From the NCBI GenBank assembly GCA_016744135.1, contig JADGEX010000001.1, positions 124,001-188,000 on the forward strand: a stretch of DNA of 64,000 nt. Reading direction: 5' to 3'. The position numbers and the translations under genes were made by a program. A model generated the notes under the pieces. The model was not told the origin of the DNA and ran no database searches. It saw only the letters and a list, made by a program, of their open reading frames with translations. The stretch comes from Pseudodesulfovibrio sp. GTDB lineage: Bacteria; Desulfobacterota; Desulfovibrionia; Desulfovibrionales; Desulfovibrionaceae. This document shows positions 33,999-43,816 of the stretch, in pieces (the first letter of the stretch is position 1; every line of letters begins with the position of its first letter).

Positions 33999-35462
33999 AT
34001 GCGTTGGAAATATGTTCTCCACATCATCGGTGCGCTGGTCGCCTGTATCGGGCTGACCATGGTTTTACCTTTCGGTTGGGGGTTGTATTACGGTGATGGT
34101 ACCGCTTATCCCATAGGTCTATCCATGGGGATCACTGTTATCGCTGGCGGTCTGGCTTTTGCCTTTTTCCGTGACTCAGAAGCTTCGAAAAAATCTTCTG
34201 TCATGACCCACCGCGAGGGCATGGCCATTGTTGCCTTGGGCTGGTTTGCGGCCGGAGTTTTCGGAGGACTGCCGTTCTATCTGGGCGGTACGTTTGAATC
34301 CGTGGTGGATTGTGTTTTTGAATCTTTGTCTGGTTTCAGTACAACTGGATCATCGGTTTTGGTTGATATCGAGAGCGTACCCCGTGGCCTGTTATTCTGG
34401 CGGAGTCTTACACATTGGCTTGGCGGCATGGGGATTATTGTATTTTCCCTTGCCATTCTGCCGTTTTTGGGGATTGGTGGCATGCAGCTGTACAAGGCTG
34501 AGGTGCCGGGACCATCTCCTGATAAGCTCAAGCCGCGTATTAAGGATACAGCCATGACCTTATGGAAGGTCTATCTGTTGTTCAGTGCTGTGGAAACAGT
34601 GTTGCTTATGTTTGGCGGCATGGATCTTTTTGACGCCCTATGCCACACCTTCGGCACCATGGCGACAGGGGGATTCTCTACCAGAAATACTTCGGTTGCC
34701 GCTTTTGATAGCGCGTATATTGACTACGTCATTACTGTGTTCATGGTTATTGCCGGTGTTAATTTCTCTTTACATTATCTTTTGTTGAAAGGGCGGTTCA
34801 AAGTCCTTATCAAAGATCCGGAATTTCGGGTTTTTGCCTTTATGATTGCCATTTTTATCGCAATTATAACTGTATTTGTTTATGCGGAAGGAAATTACGA
34901 TACTGTTTCCGATTCCATCAGATATACGTCATTTCAAGTTGCTTCTATCTTGACCACAACGGGTTTTGCCACGGCAGACTATGAATTGTGGCCCGGGGTT
35001 ACTCAGGCCATATTGTTGTTTTGCATGTTCGTGGGCGGATGTGCCGGTTCGACTGGCGGTGGCATGAAGGTCATGCGCATCATGCTGCTGTTCAAGCAGT
35101 CCTACCAGGAATTGTTTAGACTCATTCATCCTAGGGCTGTTAGTCATGTGAAGATGGGTAGAACTGTGGTTAAGGATGACGTCATCAGCGGTGTATGGGG
35201 CTTCTTTATACTTTGGCTCGGCCTGTTGGTCCTTGCGGCCTTTATTGTTGCTTCCACGGGGGTTGATGTTGTTACTTCGTTTGCCGCCGCTTTGGCTTGC
35301 ATCGGTAATATTGGTCCTGGTATTGGAGGGGTCGGCCCAACGGATAATTTTGCGTGGCTTCCCGACATTGCAAAATGGGTTCTGACTTTTTGTATGGTTT
35401 TAGGAAGGCTTGAAATTTATACTGTTATTATTCTCTTCGTACCGGAGTTTTGGCGAAAATAA
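33999..35462 (+). CDS. trkH: Trk potassium channel subunit TrkH
   Basis: A 487-residue membrane protein with about ten hydrophobic helices. The selectivity-filter-like loops of the family are seen as SGFSTTGSS, ATGGFSTRN, TTTGFATADYE and GNIGPGIGGVGP. MRWKYVLHIIG is a typical start. It has no gap to trkA, so expression is coupled. It imports K+ driven by the membrane potential. Confidence 0.94.
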   Translation: MRWKYVLHIIGALVACIGLTMVLPFGWGLYYGDGTAYPIGLSMGITVIAGGLAFAFFRDSEASKKSSVMTHREGMAIVALGWFAAGVFGGLPFYLGGTFESVVDCVFESLSGFSTTGSSVLVDIESVPRGLLFWRSLTHWLGGMGIIVFSLAILPFLGIGGMQLYKAEVPGPSPDKLKPRIKDTAMTLWKVYLLFSAVETVLLMFGGMDLFDALCHTFGTMATGGFSTRNTSVAAFDSAYIDYVITVFMVIAGVNFSLHYLLLKGRFKVLIKDPEFRVFAFMIAIFIAIITVFVYAEGNYDTVSDSIRYTSFQVASILTTTGFATADYELWPGVTQAILLFCMFVGGCAGSTGGGMKVMRIMLLFKQSYQELFRLIHPRAVSHVKMGRTVVKDDVISGVWGFFILWLGLLVLAAFIVASTGVDVVTSFAAALACIGNIGPGIGGVGPTDNFAWLPDIAKWVLTFCMVLGRLEIYTVIILFVPEFWRK

Positions 35463-35480
35463 TTGAATTGTTAAGAAATG

Positions 35481-35521
35481 AAAAAGCCCGGCAATACATG
35501 TGTTGCCGGGCTTTTTTTTTT
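35481..35521 (+). terminator. rho-independent terminator after trkAH
   Basis: AGCCCGGCAA and TTGCCGGGCT form the stem, followed by a long T-run (ten or more). Confidence 0.93.
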
Positions 35522-35666
35522 GCGAATTTATGGTTTCCAATATACGTTTTATTTATCTAGAAATATACTATATTTTTTCTAGAGTCGTTGTTGGGCAACG
35601 GTTTCTGTCCTGTGATTTAAGAATCCTTTCAAAAGAGCTGTGTGAATATGTTGTGTTGTGAGATGG

Positions 35667-35708
35667 TAAAAAAAAGGGTGAAATTCATAATTATTATGAA
35701 TTTCACCC
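35667..35708 (-). terminator. rho-independent terminator of the nadC-nadA-nadB operon
   Basis: GGGTGAAATTCATAA and its complement form a 14-15 bp stem. On the minus strand it is followed by a T-run (AAAAAAAA on plus). Confidence 0.9.
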
Positions 35709-35741
35709 GAACAGTTGGTGTAAGAAGAAAGCTCGTCAGGT

Positions 35742-37331
35742 TTAGTCAATGCGATAGTGACAGCCTTTTGTCTTTGTGTTTCTTAGGGCAGCAAGAGTGA
35801 TGATGTATGCGGCCTGTGACCCATGGAAAAGATCAATGATGTTTTTGCTGACTTCGGTTTCGCGATAGAAATCCTGAAGATTTTTCGTTAATTTGCGCAT
35901 GTCGGAGAAGGCGCGGCCCAATCTGTTGCTTGTTCGCGCGATGCCCACGTAATTCCACATGGTGTTACGAATGTTAGACCAGTCCTGAGCGATCAGAGCT
36001 GGGTCTTCATTGTGCTCGTGTCCAATGCTGATCCAGTCTGGGATTGATTCATTGAGTTTACGACTGAGGGCGGCAGAATGGTTCATGCGCGAAATCATAT
36101 CTTGTCCAGCACTGTAACCCCAGAGCATTCCTTCCAGTAGTGACGTGCTTGCTAGTCTGTTGGCACCGTGGACGCCGGTACAGCTGCATTCGCCAGCTGC
36201 GTAAAGCTTTTCAAGCGTAGAGCGACCTCGGTTATCTACGAGAATACCACCGCAGAAATAGTGCGCGGCAGGGACGACAGGGACCGGATCTTTGCTTATG
36301 TCTATGCCCATCTCTCGACATTTTTTGGAAATGGTAGGGAAGCGCTTGTTGACATCTTCCTTGATGCCGGAGGTGTCGAGATACACACAGTCGTCGTCGA
36401 TTTGGAGCATCTCGTCCATGATTGCACGGGTAACAATGTCGCGCGGAGCAAGGTCTGCGCGGGTGTCGTACCGTGGCATGAACGGGTCGCCTTTGGAGTT
36501 AATGAGTACCGCTCCTTCACCACGTACAGCCTCAGACACCAGAAAACGCCGTTCTCCGCGTTTTGAGCCTTCGTAAAGAGCTGTAGGGTGGAACTGTACA
36601 TATTCACAGTTCATAAGCCTTGCACCGGCTCTGTGGGCCATTGCAAGGCCGGAGCCTATCGAGCTGGAAGTGTTTGTTGTGTGCAGGTAAATTTGTCCGA
36701 TGCCGCCTGTAGCCAGCATGGTGAATTTAGACAAGATGGTTTCCACTTTGCCCAGATTTTCATTGAAGACATAGGCGCCAATGCATTGATTGGAAAGATT
36801 GTATTTGAAATCAAGGTGTTTGGCGTGATGCTGTGTGGTCAAGAGGTCAATGGCAGTTCGTTTGGTCAGGACACGGATATTTTCATGTGCTTCAACAGCG
36901 GCGCTGAGGACTTCCATGATGTTTCGACCTGTGTGGTCGTCACAATACAGAATACGAGCTAGACCGTGGCCGCCTTCGCGAGTCAGATACCAATCGCCAG
37001 GTTTGCGTTGGTTGAAGGGGATTTTGTATTTTTCAAGAAAGGTTTCCTGAAGAACTTCCGGGCCTTTACGAGCCAGAAAACGTACTGCACGCGTGAAGTT
37101 GTGTTTCCATCCTGCTGTCAGGATGTCTTTTTCCAACAATTTAGGATCATCGTTTTCGTTGCGATAAACGATGCCGCCTTGCGCGAGAGAGGTGTTGCCG
37201 TTGGTGAGATCTTCTCCGGCTGTGATGATAATGACGTCATGCCCTTGGTCGGCCAGGGTGAGAGCTGCCATGGATCCGGCAATACCGGATCCGATAATAA
37301 GAGCATCGCTTTGCAATCGGAAATTGTTCAT
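35742..37331 (-). CDS. nadB: L-aspartate oxidase
   Basis: A 529-residue flavoprotein of the succinate dehydrogenase/fumarate reductase family. The FAD motif is DALIIGSGIAGSMAAL. TSLAQGGI and the substrate loop HPTALYEG are visible, as is CSCTGVHGANRLASTSLLEG, all typical of NadB. It oxidises aspartate to iminoaspartate, the first step of NAD synthesis. It is the last gene of the minus-strand operon nadC-nadA-nadB, 26 bases after nadA. In anaerobes fumarate, rather than oxygen, is the likely electron acceptor. Confidence 0.95.
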   Translation of the reverse strand: MNNFRLQSDALIIGSGIAGSMAALTLADQGHDVIIITAGEDLTNGNTSLAQGGIVYRNENDDPKLLEKDILTAGWKHNFTRAVRFLARKGPEVLQETFLEKYKIPFNQRKPGDWYLTREGGHGLARILYCDDHTGRNIMEVLSAAVEAHENIRVLTKRTAIDLLTTQHHAKHLDFKYNLSNQCIGAYVFNENLGKVETILSKFTMLATGGIGQIYLHTTNTSSSIGSGLAMAHRAGARLMNCEYVQFHPTALYEGSKRGERRFLVSEAVRGEGAVLINSKGDPFMPRYDTRADLAPRDIVTRAIMDEMLQIDDDCVYLDTSGIKEDVNKRFPTISKKCREMGIDISKDPVPVVPAAHYFCGGILVDNRGRSTLEKLYAAGECSCTGVHGANRLASTSLLEGMLWGYSAGQDMISRMNHSAALSRKLNESIPDWISIGHEHNEDPALIAQDWSNIRNTMWNYVGIARTSNRLGRAFSDMRKLTKNLQDFYRETEVSKNIIDLFHGSQAAYIITLAALRNTKTKGCHYRID

Positions 37332-37357
37332 GACGGGGCCTTAGCACGTCTGCCAGT

Positions 37358-38398
37358 CTAGGAGCAAACTTTGAGCATGCGCTCAAGAGCCAGTTTTGCT
37401 GGTTCCTTGATGGAGTCGCTCACAGTGACAGGCGTAGCGGTTTCAAGGTTATCAAGCGTGTGGGCCAGTTTTTCCACGGTTATCTTGGCCATATCGTCGC
37501 ATTGGCTTGCAATGAGCGGTTTGATGGTCTTTTCGCCTTTGTACTGGTCTGCCAATCGGTTAACGAGGTTTACCTCGGTACCAATGTAAATGGTTGCTCC
37601 TTGAGGAGCCTCGGCAGCATATTTTATTAGATAGGTGGTCGAGCCGTTGCCGTCGGAAGCGTGAACCAATGCCGGATCGCATTCGGGGTGAACGACAATA
37701 CGAGCTTCCGGTTCAGCAGCACGAATCGCCTCGATGGTGTCGAGTGAAAATTCTTCATGAATTGGGCAGTATCCCGGCCAAATGATGAACTGCTTGTCGT
37801 CAGTCATGGATGGCGTGACATACAATTCAGGATCACCTTCGATGACATCGACCGGCAGAAGAATGCGTTCTTCTTCGGGGATGCCGAGTGCATTGGCACT
37901 GTTGCGGGCCAGATGTTTGTCCGGCAGAAAGAGGACACCGTCACCTTGTTTTATGGCCCAGGAGAGCATGGTTTGAGCGTTGGCAGAGGTGCAGACTGAA
38001 CCACCATATTCTCCCACCACGGCTTTGACGGCTGCTGAGGAGTTCACATAGGTCAGTGGAACAATCTTTCGACCATTTTTTTGGAGGATATCAAGAACCT
38101 GTCTGACTCGTTTACCTTCAGCCATGTCAGCCATGGGGCAGGTTGCGGAGGTGTCCGGAATGTGGATTTTTTGGTCCGGTCGGCAAAGAATGGCAGCAGA
38201 TTCAGCCATGAAAAACACACCACAGAACACTATGTGTTTTGCTTTAAGGTCGTTGATTTTGCGGGCCAACTCAAGAGAATCACCACGAACATCGGTGAAG
38301 GCAATGACTTCGTCCGACTGGTAATGATGGCCGAGAATGGACAGGGATTCGCCCATGGTCTCCTTAATCCTAATGATGGTGTCCTTGGGGTTTTCCAC
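37358..38398 (-). CDS. nadA: quinolinate synthase
   Basis: A 346-residue 4Fe-4S enzyme that condenses iminoaspartate with dihydroxyacetone phosphate. The family segments LGHHYQSDEV, CGVFFMAESA, CPMADMAEG, VNSSAAVKA, HPECDP and GSTTYL are visible and include the cluster Cys. The length matches NadA. It lies 11 bases downstream of nadC in the operon. Confidence 0.96.
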   Translation of the reverse strand: MENPKDTIIRIKETMGESLSILGHHYQSDEVIAFTDVRGDSLELARKINDLKAKHIVFCGVFFMAESAAILCRPDQKIHIPDTSATCPMADMAEGKRVRQVLDILQKNGRKIVPLTYVNSSAAVKAVVGEYGGSVCTSANAQTMLSWAIKQGDGVLFLPDKHLARNSANALGIPEEERILLPVDVIEGDPELYVTPSMTDDKQFIIWPGYCPIHEEFSLDTIEAIRAAEPEARIVVHPECDPALVHASDGNGSTTYLIKYAAEAPQGATIYIGTEVNLVNRLADQYKGEKTIKPLIASQCDDMAKITVEKLAHTLDNLETATPVTVSDSIKEPAKLALERMLKVCS

Positions 38399-38409
38399 AG
38401 TGTTCCTCT

Positions 38410-39282
38410 TTATGATAAAGGTATAAATTTCATACTGAAATCAGATGATATTGCTGAGTGAGTCAGCTTGCCCACCGAGATGAAATTCGGGCCAAGGTCA
38501 GCGATCTCTCGGATGTTGTCCAAAGATATGTTGCCACTAATTTCTGTTTCAATGTTCTTCGGAATGATTCCCAAAGCGGTTTTGGCTGTTTCTGCATCCA
38601 TGTTGTCGAGCATGATGCGCTTGATGTCACACTGACTTGCTTCTTCTACTTCTTCAAGAGTGCGGCATTCAACTTCAATGGGCGGGCAGGGTGAGTGTAC
38701 CGTCTGGAGTTGGTTGACGGCCTGTGAAATAGATCCGGCCCGATCAATGTGATTGTCCTTGAGCATGAGCATGTCAGACAGTGTGAGGCGGTGATTTTTG
38801 CCACCACCGGCGAGTACTGCGTATTTTTCAGGAAAACGAAGGCCTGGCAGAGTTTTTCGTGTGTCGAGAAGTTGGGTTTTGGTTCCCTTAAGAGCTTCAA
38901 CGTAGCTCGCTGTCAGGTTGGCAATACCGGAGAGATGGCAGAGGAAATTCATAATAACTCTTTCTGCTTTGAGCAGTTGAAGAGCTGGGCCTTGGATGGC
39001 GGCCACCATTGTCCCTTCAGAGACGGTGTCACCTTCATCCACATTGAGGTGGGTCTGGCATTCCTCGCTACCGAATTCAAGGATCATCGGTATGAGAGGT
39101 AGGCCGGCAACAACGGTTTTTTGTTTTGCCACAATCATGGCTTGTGCCATGTCGTTTTCAGTGAACAGGCCCATGCTGGTCAGATCCGAGGCATCCTCGG
39201 CAAGGGCGATACGGATGGTCGCCAGCAGGAACATTTTGGCTTCAGCCTGGAAAAAATCGTCAAAAGCGTTGGTGGGCATCAT
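38410..39282 (-). CDS. nadC: nicotinate-nucleotide pyrophosphorylase (carboxylating)
   Basis: A 290-residue quinolinate phosphoribosyltransferase. Family motifs seen: EDASDLTS (N-terminal), LSGIANLTA, DTRKTLPGLRFPEKYAV, GGGKNHRLTLSDMLMLKDNH and EVECRTLEE. The ATG at 39282 is preferred because the family starts close to this point; an upstream ATG at 39315 would add 11 residues. It is the first gene of the NAD operon. Confidence 0.93.
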   Translation of the reverse strand: MMPTNAFDDFFQAEAKMFLLATIRIALAEDASDLTSMGLFTENDMAQAMIVAKQKTVVAGLPLIPMILEFGSEECQTHLNVDEGDTVSEGTMVAAIQGPALQLLKAERVIMNFLCHLSGIANLTASYVEALKGTKTQLLDTRKTLPGLRFPEKYAVLAGGGKNHRLTLSDMLMLKDNHIDRAGSISQAVNQLQTVHSPCPPIEVECRTLEEVEEASQCDIKRIMLDNMDAETAKTALGIIPKNIETEISGNISLDNIREIADLGPNFISVGKLTHSAISSDFSMKFIPLS

Positions 39283-39438
39283 TTTATCCAATGTAAATAG
39301 GGTAGATGAACGCAATTAAGGCACGGATGTTGTTTCGTCAAGGGGAACGACTGTTGATGAAATATTTCACAATTATATAACGCATGAAATGGCGTATTTC
39401 TTTGACCTTGAGGTTGAATTGGGCTAGGTCAAGTCCCC

Positions 39439-40776
39439 ATGAGTGTAGAGAAGAAAAATACAACTTTGCAGGATGAAAATTTCGATGGTTTAACCGCTGC
39501 CGAAATTGAAGCCCAGCACCCTGCGGATGCTGCCGATACCATTGAAGGTCTCGACATTTCCGATCAGGTGAAATTTATTAAGCAGCTTCCTGTCAAGGAT
39601 GCTGCTGATTCCATTGCGGAGATGGATGATCTCGACCAGCAGGCACTCATTGTCAACTTAAATAAAGGGTTGGCAGCTCGCATTCTTGAACACATGGCTC
39701 CAGATGACGCTACAGACCTTTTGGAAGGATTGGAAGAGGAGCAGCGTCGGGCCTTGTTGAATATGGTTACGGCAGAAGACAGGGCCGAGCTCAACACGCT
39801 TCTGACTTTTGATCCAGATACGGCCGGTGGTGTCATGAACACCGAGGTGGTCATTCTTGATCAGGATCTTACTGCCGATGAGGCCATTGCCAAGATTCGT
39901 GAAGAAGTCGAAGACAAGGAAATTCCGTATTACGCATATTTGACGGACAAAAAAGATCGTCTGGAAGGTGTGGTTTCTTTGCGTGATTTGCTGCTTGCCA
40001 AGCGGGGAGTGATTCTCAAGGAGCTGGTCAAGACCCAGAGTCTGATTACTGTTGGATATAATATAGATAAGGAAGAGGTCGCGCACCTCATTGCCCACTA
40101 TAATTTATTGGCTTTACCTGTCGTTGATTTTGGCAATCGTCTTCTTGGCGTTGTTACCGTTGATGATGTCATTGATATTATTCATGAAGAAGCCAGTGAA
40201 GATATGCAGACCATGGTTGGTGCCGGTGCGGATGAAACCACGGATTCTCCTGTTGGATTTTCCGTGAGAAAAAGACTTCCGTGGCTTATCATCAACGTTC
40301 TTTTTTCTGCCCTTTCAGCTTGGGTGGTCCATCTGTTTGAGGGAAATATTTCCGAAATGGCAGTGCTTGCCGTGTTGATGCCCATTGTTGCAAATCAGGC
40401 CGGAAATGCCGGACAGCAAGCCTTGGCCGTCATGATTCGTCAGCTTGCCATGGAGCGCTTTGATCGTAAGCGGGCATGGTTATCGGTTTTCAGGGAATTA
40501 CGTATTGGTTTACTGAACGCAATGATCATTTCCTCTCTTGTTTTTGGAGTTGGTTTTGTTGTTTCCGGAAAGTTGATTCTTTCACTGGTTATGGGGATGG
40601 CGTTAGGCGTCGATATGATCCTCGGAGCAGTTGCAGGAGCTTCAATACCTCTTTTGCTTAAGGAGATGGGGCGTGACCCGGCGCAGGCCTCAAGTATTTT
40701 CCTAACGGCGATTACTGATTCCATGGGGTTTTTCTTTCTGCTTGGTTTGGCCGGTCTGGTCTTGCTAAACGGATGA
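39439..40776 (+). CDS. mgtE: magnesium transporter MgtE
   Basis: A 445-residue protein with the MgtE order: acidic N domain of helical repeats (HPADAADTIEGL, then MAPDDATDLLEGL), two CBS domains (about 130-250), and a C-terminal channel domain of five helices (VLAVLMPIVANQAGNAGQQ, then AVAGASIPLLLKEMGRDPAQ, then ITDSMGF). The cytoplasmic acid-rich part senses Mg2+ and closes the pore when it is high. It is a single-gene unit with a strong terminator. Confidence 0.95.
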   Translation: MSVEKKNTTLQDENFDGLTAAEIEAQHPADAADTIEGLDISDQVKFIKQLPVKDAADSIAEMDDLDQQALIVNLNKGLAARILEHMAPDDATDLLEGLEEEQRRALLNMVTAEDRAELNTLLTFDPDTAGGVMNTEVVILDQDLTADEAIAKIREEVEDKEIPYYAYLTDKKDRLEGVVSLRDLLLAKRGVILKELVKTQSLITVGYNIDKEEVAHLIAHYNLLALPVVDFGNRLLGVVTVDDVIDIIHEEASEDMQTMVGAGADETTDSPVGFSVRKRLPWLIINVLFSALSAWVVHLFEGNISEMAVLAVLMPIVANQAGNAGQQALAVMIRQLAMERFDRKRAWLSVFRELRIGLLNAMIISSLVFGVGFVVSGKLILSLVMGMALGVDMILGAVAGASIPLLLKEMGRDPAQASSIFLTAITDSMGFFFLLGLAGLVLLNG

Positions 40777-40795
40777 TTTGATTTCACAAGATTAC

Positions 40796-40834
40796 AAAAA
40801 GGGCCGTCTCAATACTCTTGAGACGGCCCTTTTT
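40796..40834. terminator. bidirectional terminator between mgtE and cheZ
   Basis: GGGCCGTCTC and GAGACGGCCC form a perfect stem with A5 before and T5 after, between two convergent genes. Confidence 0.92.
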
Positions 40835-40852
40835 GTATGAATGAACGCTTGA

Positions 40853-41590
40853 TTAGTCGAGGCCGAGTGAAGCGAGCAGATCGTCTACATCGCCTTGATT
40901 GGTGCCTGCGGTCGGTCCTTGCAATTTTGAAGTAGCTTGGGTCTTGGCGGATTCAGATAAGGAATCGATGTCCTGTTGAGGCTCTTTTTCGCGTTGTTGA
41001 ATCATAAGCCCAGTGGCAAGCATGACTTCGCGGACGATTTTTTCAATCTGTCTGATGGAATTGATAATTTTTTTGATACGTTGGCCGGTCAAATCCTGAA
41101 AGCTCAGAGAGACCATTATGTTGGATAGGTCCGTGCCAAGGGTTTTGTTGATTTCTTCAAGTTTTTTGCGGTTTGACTTTGTCACGCCACCGGACTCAAA
41201 GCCTTTGACGATGGTGGCCACGGAGCCTTGAAGTTCTTGGAGTTTTTCAACGATGTCGATGATTTCTACTGCGGCTTTTTCCGTAGATTGCATGACGGCA
41301 TCAAGTTGGTCTGAGGCTTCGGAAAAGAATTCTTCAGGATTAATATCGGTTTCGATACTTTTGATTTCTTTGCCGCCTCGGGCAACTTTGACTTCCTGAT
41401 ATATTTGTTTGAGGCCTTCTTGAAGGTCGTCGTTAACTCTTCGGTAGAATTCCCCTTCAAGAAGAGCCTTGGAAAGGCTGGTGGCGATTTCTCGCTCGAC
41501 AGAAGCTCGGATGGTATCTTTAAGGCTATCGACAAGTTGGTCGGTTACCTGTTCCATCATCTTTTTTACCAGAGCGTCATTGCTGGTCAT
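40853..41590 (-). CDS. cheZ: chemotaxis phosphatase CheZ
   Basis: A 245-residue helical protein. The central hairpin carries VSLSFQDLTGQRIKKII, the active-site region with the catalytic Gln. The C-terminus ends DVDDLLASLGLD, the CheY-binding tail, joined by a flexible Gln/Thr-rich linker. AGGAG precedes the ATG. It dephosphorylates CheY-P. It is followed upstream by a PilZ gene on the same strand, which suggests a motility cluster. Confidence 0.9.
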   Translation of the reverse strand: MTSNDALVKKMMEQVTDQLVDSLKDTIRASVEREIATSLSKALLEGEFYRRVNDDLQEGLKQIYQEVKVARGGKEIKSIETDINPEEFFSEASDQLDAVMQSTEKAAVEIIDIVEKLQELQGSVATIVKGFESGGVTKSNRKKLEEINKTLGTDLSNIMVSLSFQDLTGQRIKKIINSIRQIEKIVREVMLATGLMIQQREKEPQQDIDSLSESAKTQATSKLQGPTAGTNQGDVDDLLASLGLD

Positions 41591-41609
41591 ATATCAACTC
41601 CTGAAGGGG

Positions 41610-42128
41610 CTACATTTTTGAATTTCTAATTTGTTCACGCTGTTGTTTGAAAACGAATTGAACGATGGTTTCCATATCTGAACCACGCATGTCGACAAAT
41701 TCAAATCTGTAGAGCCCTGTATCGGATTCCTTGTCCAGTATTCGACCTTTGGAACCGGCCATTTGGACAGGCATTTGGCTGAGAACCAATATTATTTCCA
41801 ATGGATCATCAGGCTTGAATTGTTCGTTGGAGCGAAATTTGACGCCTGCGCCTGATATTTCCATGATTTCAATATCAATGGAAAAGTCTGAGCGGACACT
41901 GTCCTTGCTCAGTATGCCGATGACTTGATCGAGCTTTCTGTCCATTTCGGCCAGGAATGTCGTTAATTCTTCCGGGAGTTTGCTGTTTCTGAACAAGGCT
42001 TCACGAGAGGCCGACAGATGCCCTAAGTCTCCAGAGAACAGTTGAGGAGAGTCGATGGACTGCATGGGACGGGCATGTCCCTTCAGTCTGACAGGTATGC
42101 GTGAGAAGGATCGTTTTTCTTCGCTCAT
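41610..42128 (-). CDS. PilZ-domain protein
   Basis: A 172-residue protein. The ATG at 42128 is chosen because it starts directly before the RSFSRIPVRLKG segment, whose Arg pair fits the c-di-GMP-binding RxxxR motif. A downstream DIEIMEISGAGVKFRS matches the D/NxSxxG part of PilZ. The two motifs are separated by about 80 residues instead of about 30, so a helical insert is present between them. It probably links c-di-GMP to motility, as cheZ is the next gene. Confidence 0.75.
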   Translation of the reverse strand: MSEEKRSFSRIPVRLKGHARPMQSIDSPQLFSGDLGHLSASREALFRNSKLPEELTTFLAEMDRKLDQVIGILSKDSVRSDFSIDIEIMEISGAGVKFRSNEQFKPDDPLEIILVLSQMPVQMAGSKGRILDKESDTGLYRFEFVDMRGSDMETIVQFVFKQQREQIRNSKM

Positions 42129-42145
42129 GAGGCCCCCCGGATCGG

Positions 42146-42589
42146 TTATTGTCTGGTGTTTTCGTCCAGATCTAAAGTCATGGCCTTGACCGGGCAGACC
42201 CTGGTACACATGCCGCAAGCTGAACATTTCTCAACATCAAAGACGATGGTCTTATCACTTTTTTCCAAGGTCAAAGCATCGGTCGGGCACATGGCTGTGC
42301 AGACGCCGCAATGAATGCAGGACTCCTCGTTGCGGAAAATCTTGTGGGCAACAGGTGTGATGCGGACGCCATTTTCTTTGAGGTAGCCGATGCCTTTATG
42401 GAAATCTTCTTCCATTCCAGACAATTCCAACGTCATTGTGCCTTCGTGTCGAGGGCTGATGTCCGCTTTGAGAATATTGAAACTCAAGTCGAAATTGCGC
42501 AGAAGGTTGCAGACTACCGGACGACCGGAAACAGTCGGCGGGAATGAGAGATAAACGATTTTTCGGAAGCCTTTGATGATTTCTTTCAT
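42146..42589 (-). CDS. NIL-domain ferredoxin, 2x[4Fe-4S]
   Basis: A 147-residue protein. The N-terminal 75 residues form an ACT-like NIL domain (KIVYLSFPPTVSGRPVVCNLL). The second half is a bacterial ferredoxin with two cluster motifs, CIHCGVCTAMCPTDAL and CSACGMCTRVCPVKAM. In anaerobes and sulfate reducers such fusions often occur with methionine or cysteine metabolism. It is 17 bases before the PilZ gene on the same strand. Confidence 0.88.
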   Translation of the reverse strand: MKEIIKGFRKIVYLSFPPTVSGRPVVCNLLRNFDLSFNILKADISPRHEGTMTLELSGMEEDFHKGIGYLKENGVRITPVAHKIFRNEESCIHCGVCTAMCPTDALTLEKSDKTIVFDVEKCSACGMCTRVCPVKAMTLDLDENTRQ

Positions 42590-42638
42590 TGATTTACCCT
42601 GAATGGAGATTCTGGCACACCCCTACGGATGGCAGCAA

Positions 42639-43565
42639 TTATTTCATTTTATCCAATGAACGTTTAGCCTGCGTGGCTTCAACGGACTTGGGGAACTTCT
42701 TGAGAATTTCATCAAAACGCATTTTTGCGAGCTCCGGCTTGCCAAGATAATTCCAGGAATAACCGGATTTGAGGAGAGCGGACTTGTACTTGGAACTCTT
42801 CTTGTACTTTTCGATGACATCTTCGAAGAGGATGACAGCCCGTGCATAATCTTTAAGTTTGAAATAGCATTGGCCTTGCCAAAAGACAGCACTGGGTGTG
42901 TAGGGATGCTTTTTGAAAGTGTCCGTGAATTCTGCCCAATATGAACGAGCCTTCTCAAATTTATTTTCTTTGTACAGAGCATACGCCTTGTCATAAAGGG
43001 CCTTTGCCGGGTCTGTGTCGGCAGGCGGCGTGACCTGGGCAGGGGGCATGGAGCCCTCCGGAGTTGTTGCTGTTAGTGCGTCAGGGGTATTCGGTGTGGC
43101 ACCGTCTTCACCTGCTACTACCGGAGCAAGGGCCGCTGCCCGTTCTTCTCGAACTTTGGGCAAATCCACCTGCAACTGATTTTCCAGTGCAAATTCGATT
43201 TCGGCCAATCGCTCAGCCAGGCTATCCATGGTTAATGTAGAGTCAGTCGCACCGACCTGTCGGTCCATGCGGATATTAACTTCATCCATTTCACCTCGAA
43301 GTTTGGCGAAATCTGCTCGCAAGGATTGAATTTCAGCCCACATGTCGGCAGAACGTTCTCGGATGGGCGAGTTTGATTTTTCGATTTCATTCTTGAGAAG
43401 CTGCTTGGATTCTTCAAGTTCAGATTCGAGTTGCTTCATACGGTTTAGGTCTTGTTGACGTTCTCCTTGTAGTGTTTCCATATCGGTTTTGCTAGCACAA
43501 CCGATGAGTGAAAATAGGGATATAACCAACAGCAGTACAGTGAAATTCTTTGCAATTTTCATCAT
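42639..43565 (-). CDS. lipoprotein with coiled coil and TPRs (CpoB/YbgF-like)
   Basis: A 308-residue exported lipoprotein: signal with lipobox LIGC (Cys at about 23), a coiled-coil region (MKQLESELEESKQLLKNEI), a Pro/Thr-rich linker, and C-terminal tetratricopeptide repeats (AKALYDKAYALYKENKFEKA, then PSAVFWQGQCYFKLKDYARA). This plan is that of CpoB/YbgF, the Tol-Pal associated cell-division factor. The tol-pal genes are not in the window. Its start overlaps the end of the small membrane gene upstream (ATGATG). Confidence 0.8.
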   Translation of the reverse strand: MMKIAKNFTVLLLVISLFSLIGCASKTDMETLQGERQQDLNRMKQLESELEESKQLLKNEIEKSNSPIRERSADMWAEIQSLRADFAKLRGEMDEVNIRMDRQVGATDSTLTMDSLAERLAEIEFALENQLQVDLPKVREERAAALAPVVAGEDGATPNTPDALTATTPEGSMPPAQVTPPADTDPAKALYDKAYALYKENKFEKARSYWAEFTDTFKKHPYTPSAVFWQGQCYFKLKDYARAVILFEDVIEKYKKSSKYKSALLKSGYSWNYLGKPELAKMRFDEILKKFPKSVEATQAKRSLDKMK

Positions 43566-43789
43566 TTCATTAAGCTCCCTCTTTTTCTACCGAGGAAAAG
43601 ATACGCCAGAGCGCCTAAAATGGGAATAAAAATGCATATCTGCATCCAGAGGGTCTTTTCGTTAGAGGATCCGAAATTTCGTTTCCATACATCGAGTATG
43701 GTCCAGACACTGAAGGAAAAGCAAATGAGAATGGAAATAGAGACAATGGCCCATTGAGTTGTTGTCAGGGCTGAAAAGTCCGCGAACAT
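43562..43789 (-). CDS. small membrane protein, PLDc_N family
   Basis: A 75-residue protein with two hydrophobic helices and the family pattern VWTILDVWKRNF, then IPILGALAYLFLGRKRG. The family (phospholipase D N-terminal-like) has no catalytic part by itself. It overlaps the CpoB-like gene by four bases and follows lspA, so the three are one transcript. The function is unknown. Confidence 0.75.
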   Translation of the reverse strand: MFADFSALTTTQWAIVSISILICFSFSVWTILDVWKRNFGSSNEKTLWMQICIFIPILGALAYLFLGRKRGSLMK

Positions 43790-43816
43790 AATTATTTCTC
43801 CTTTGACGGCAGGGGA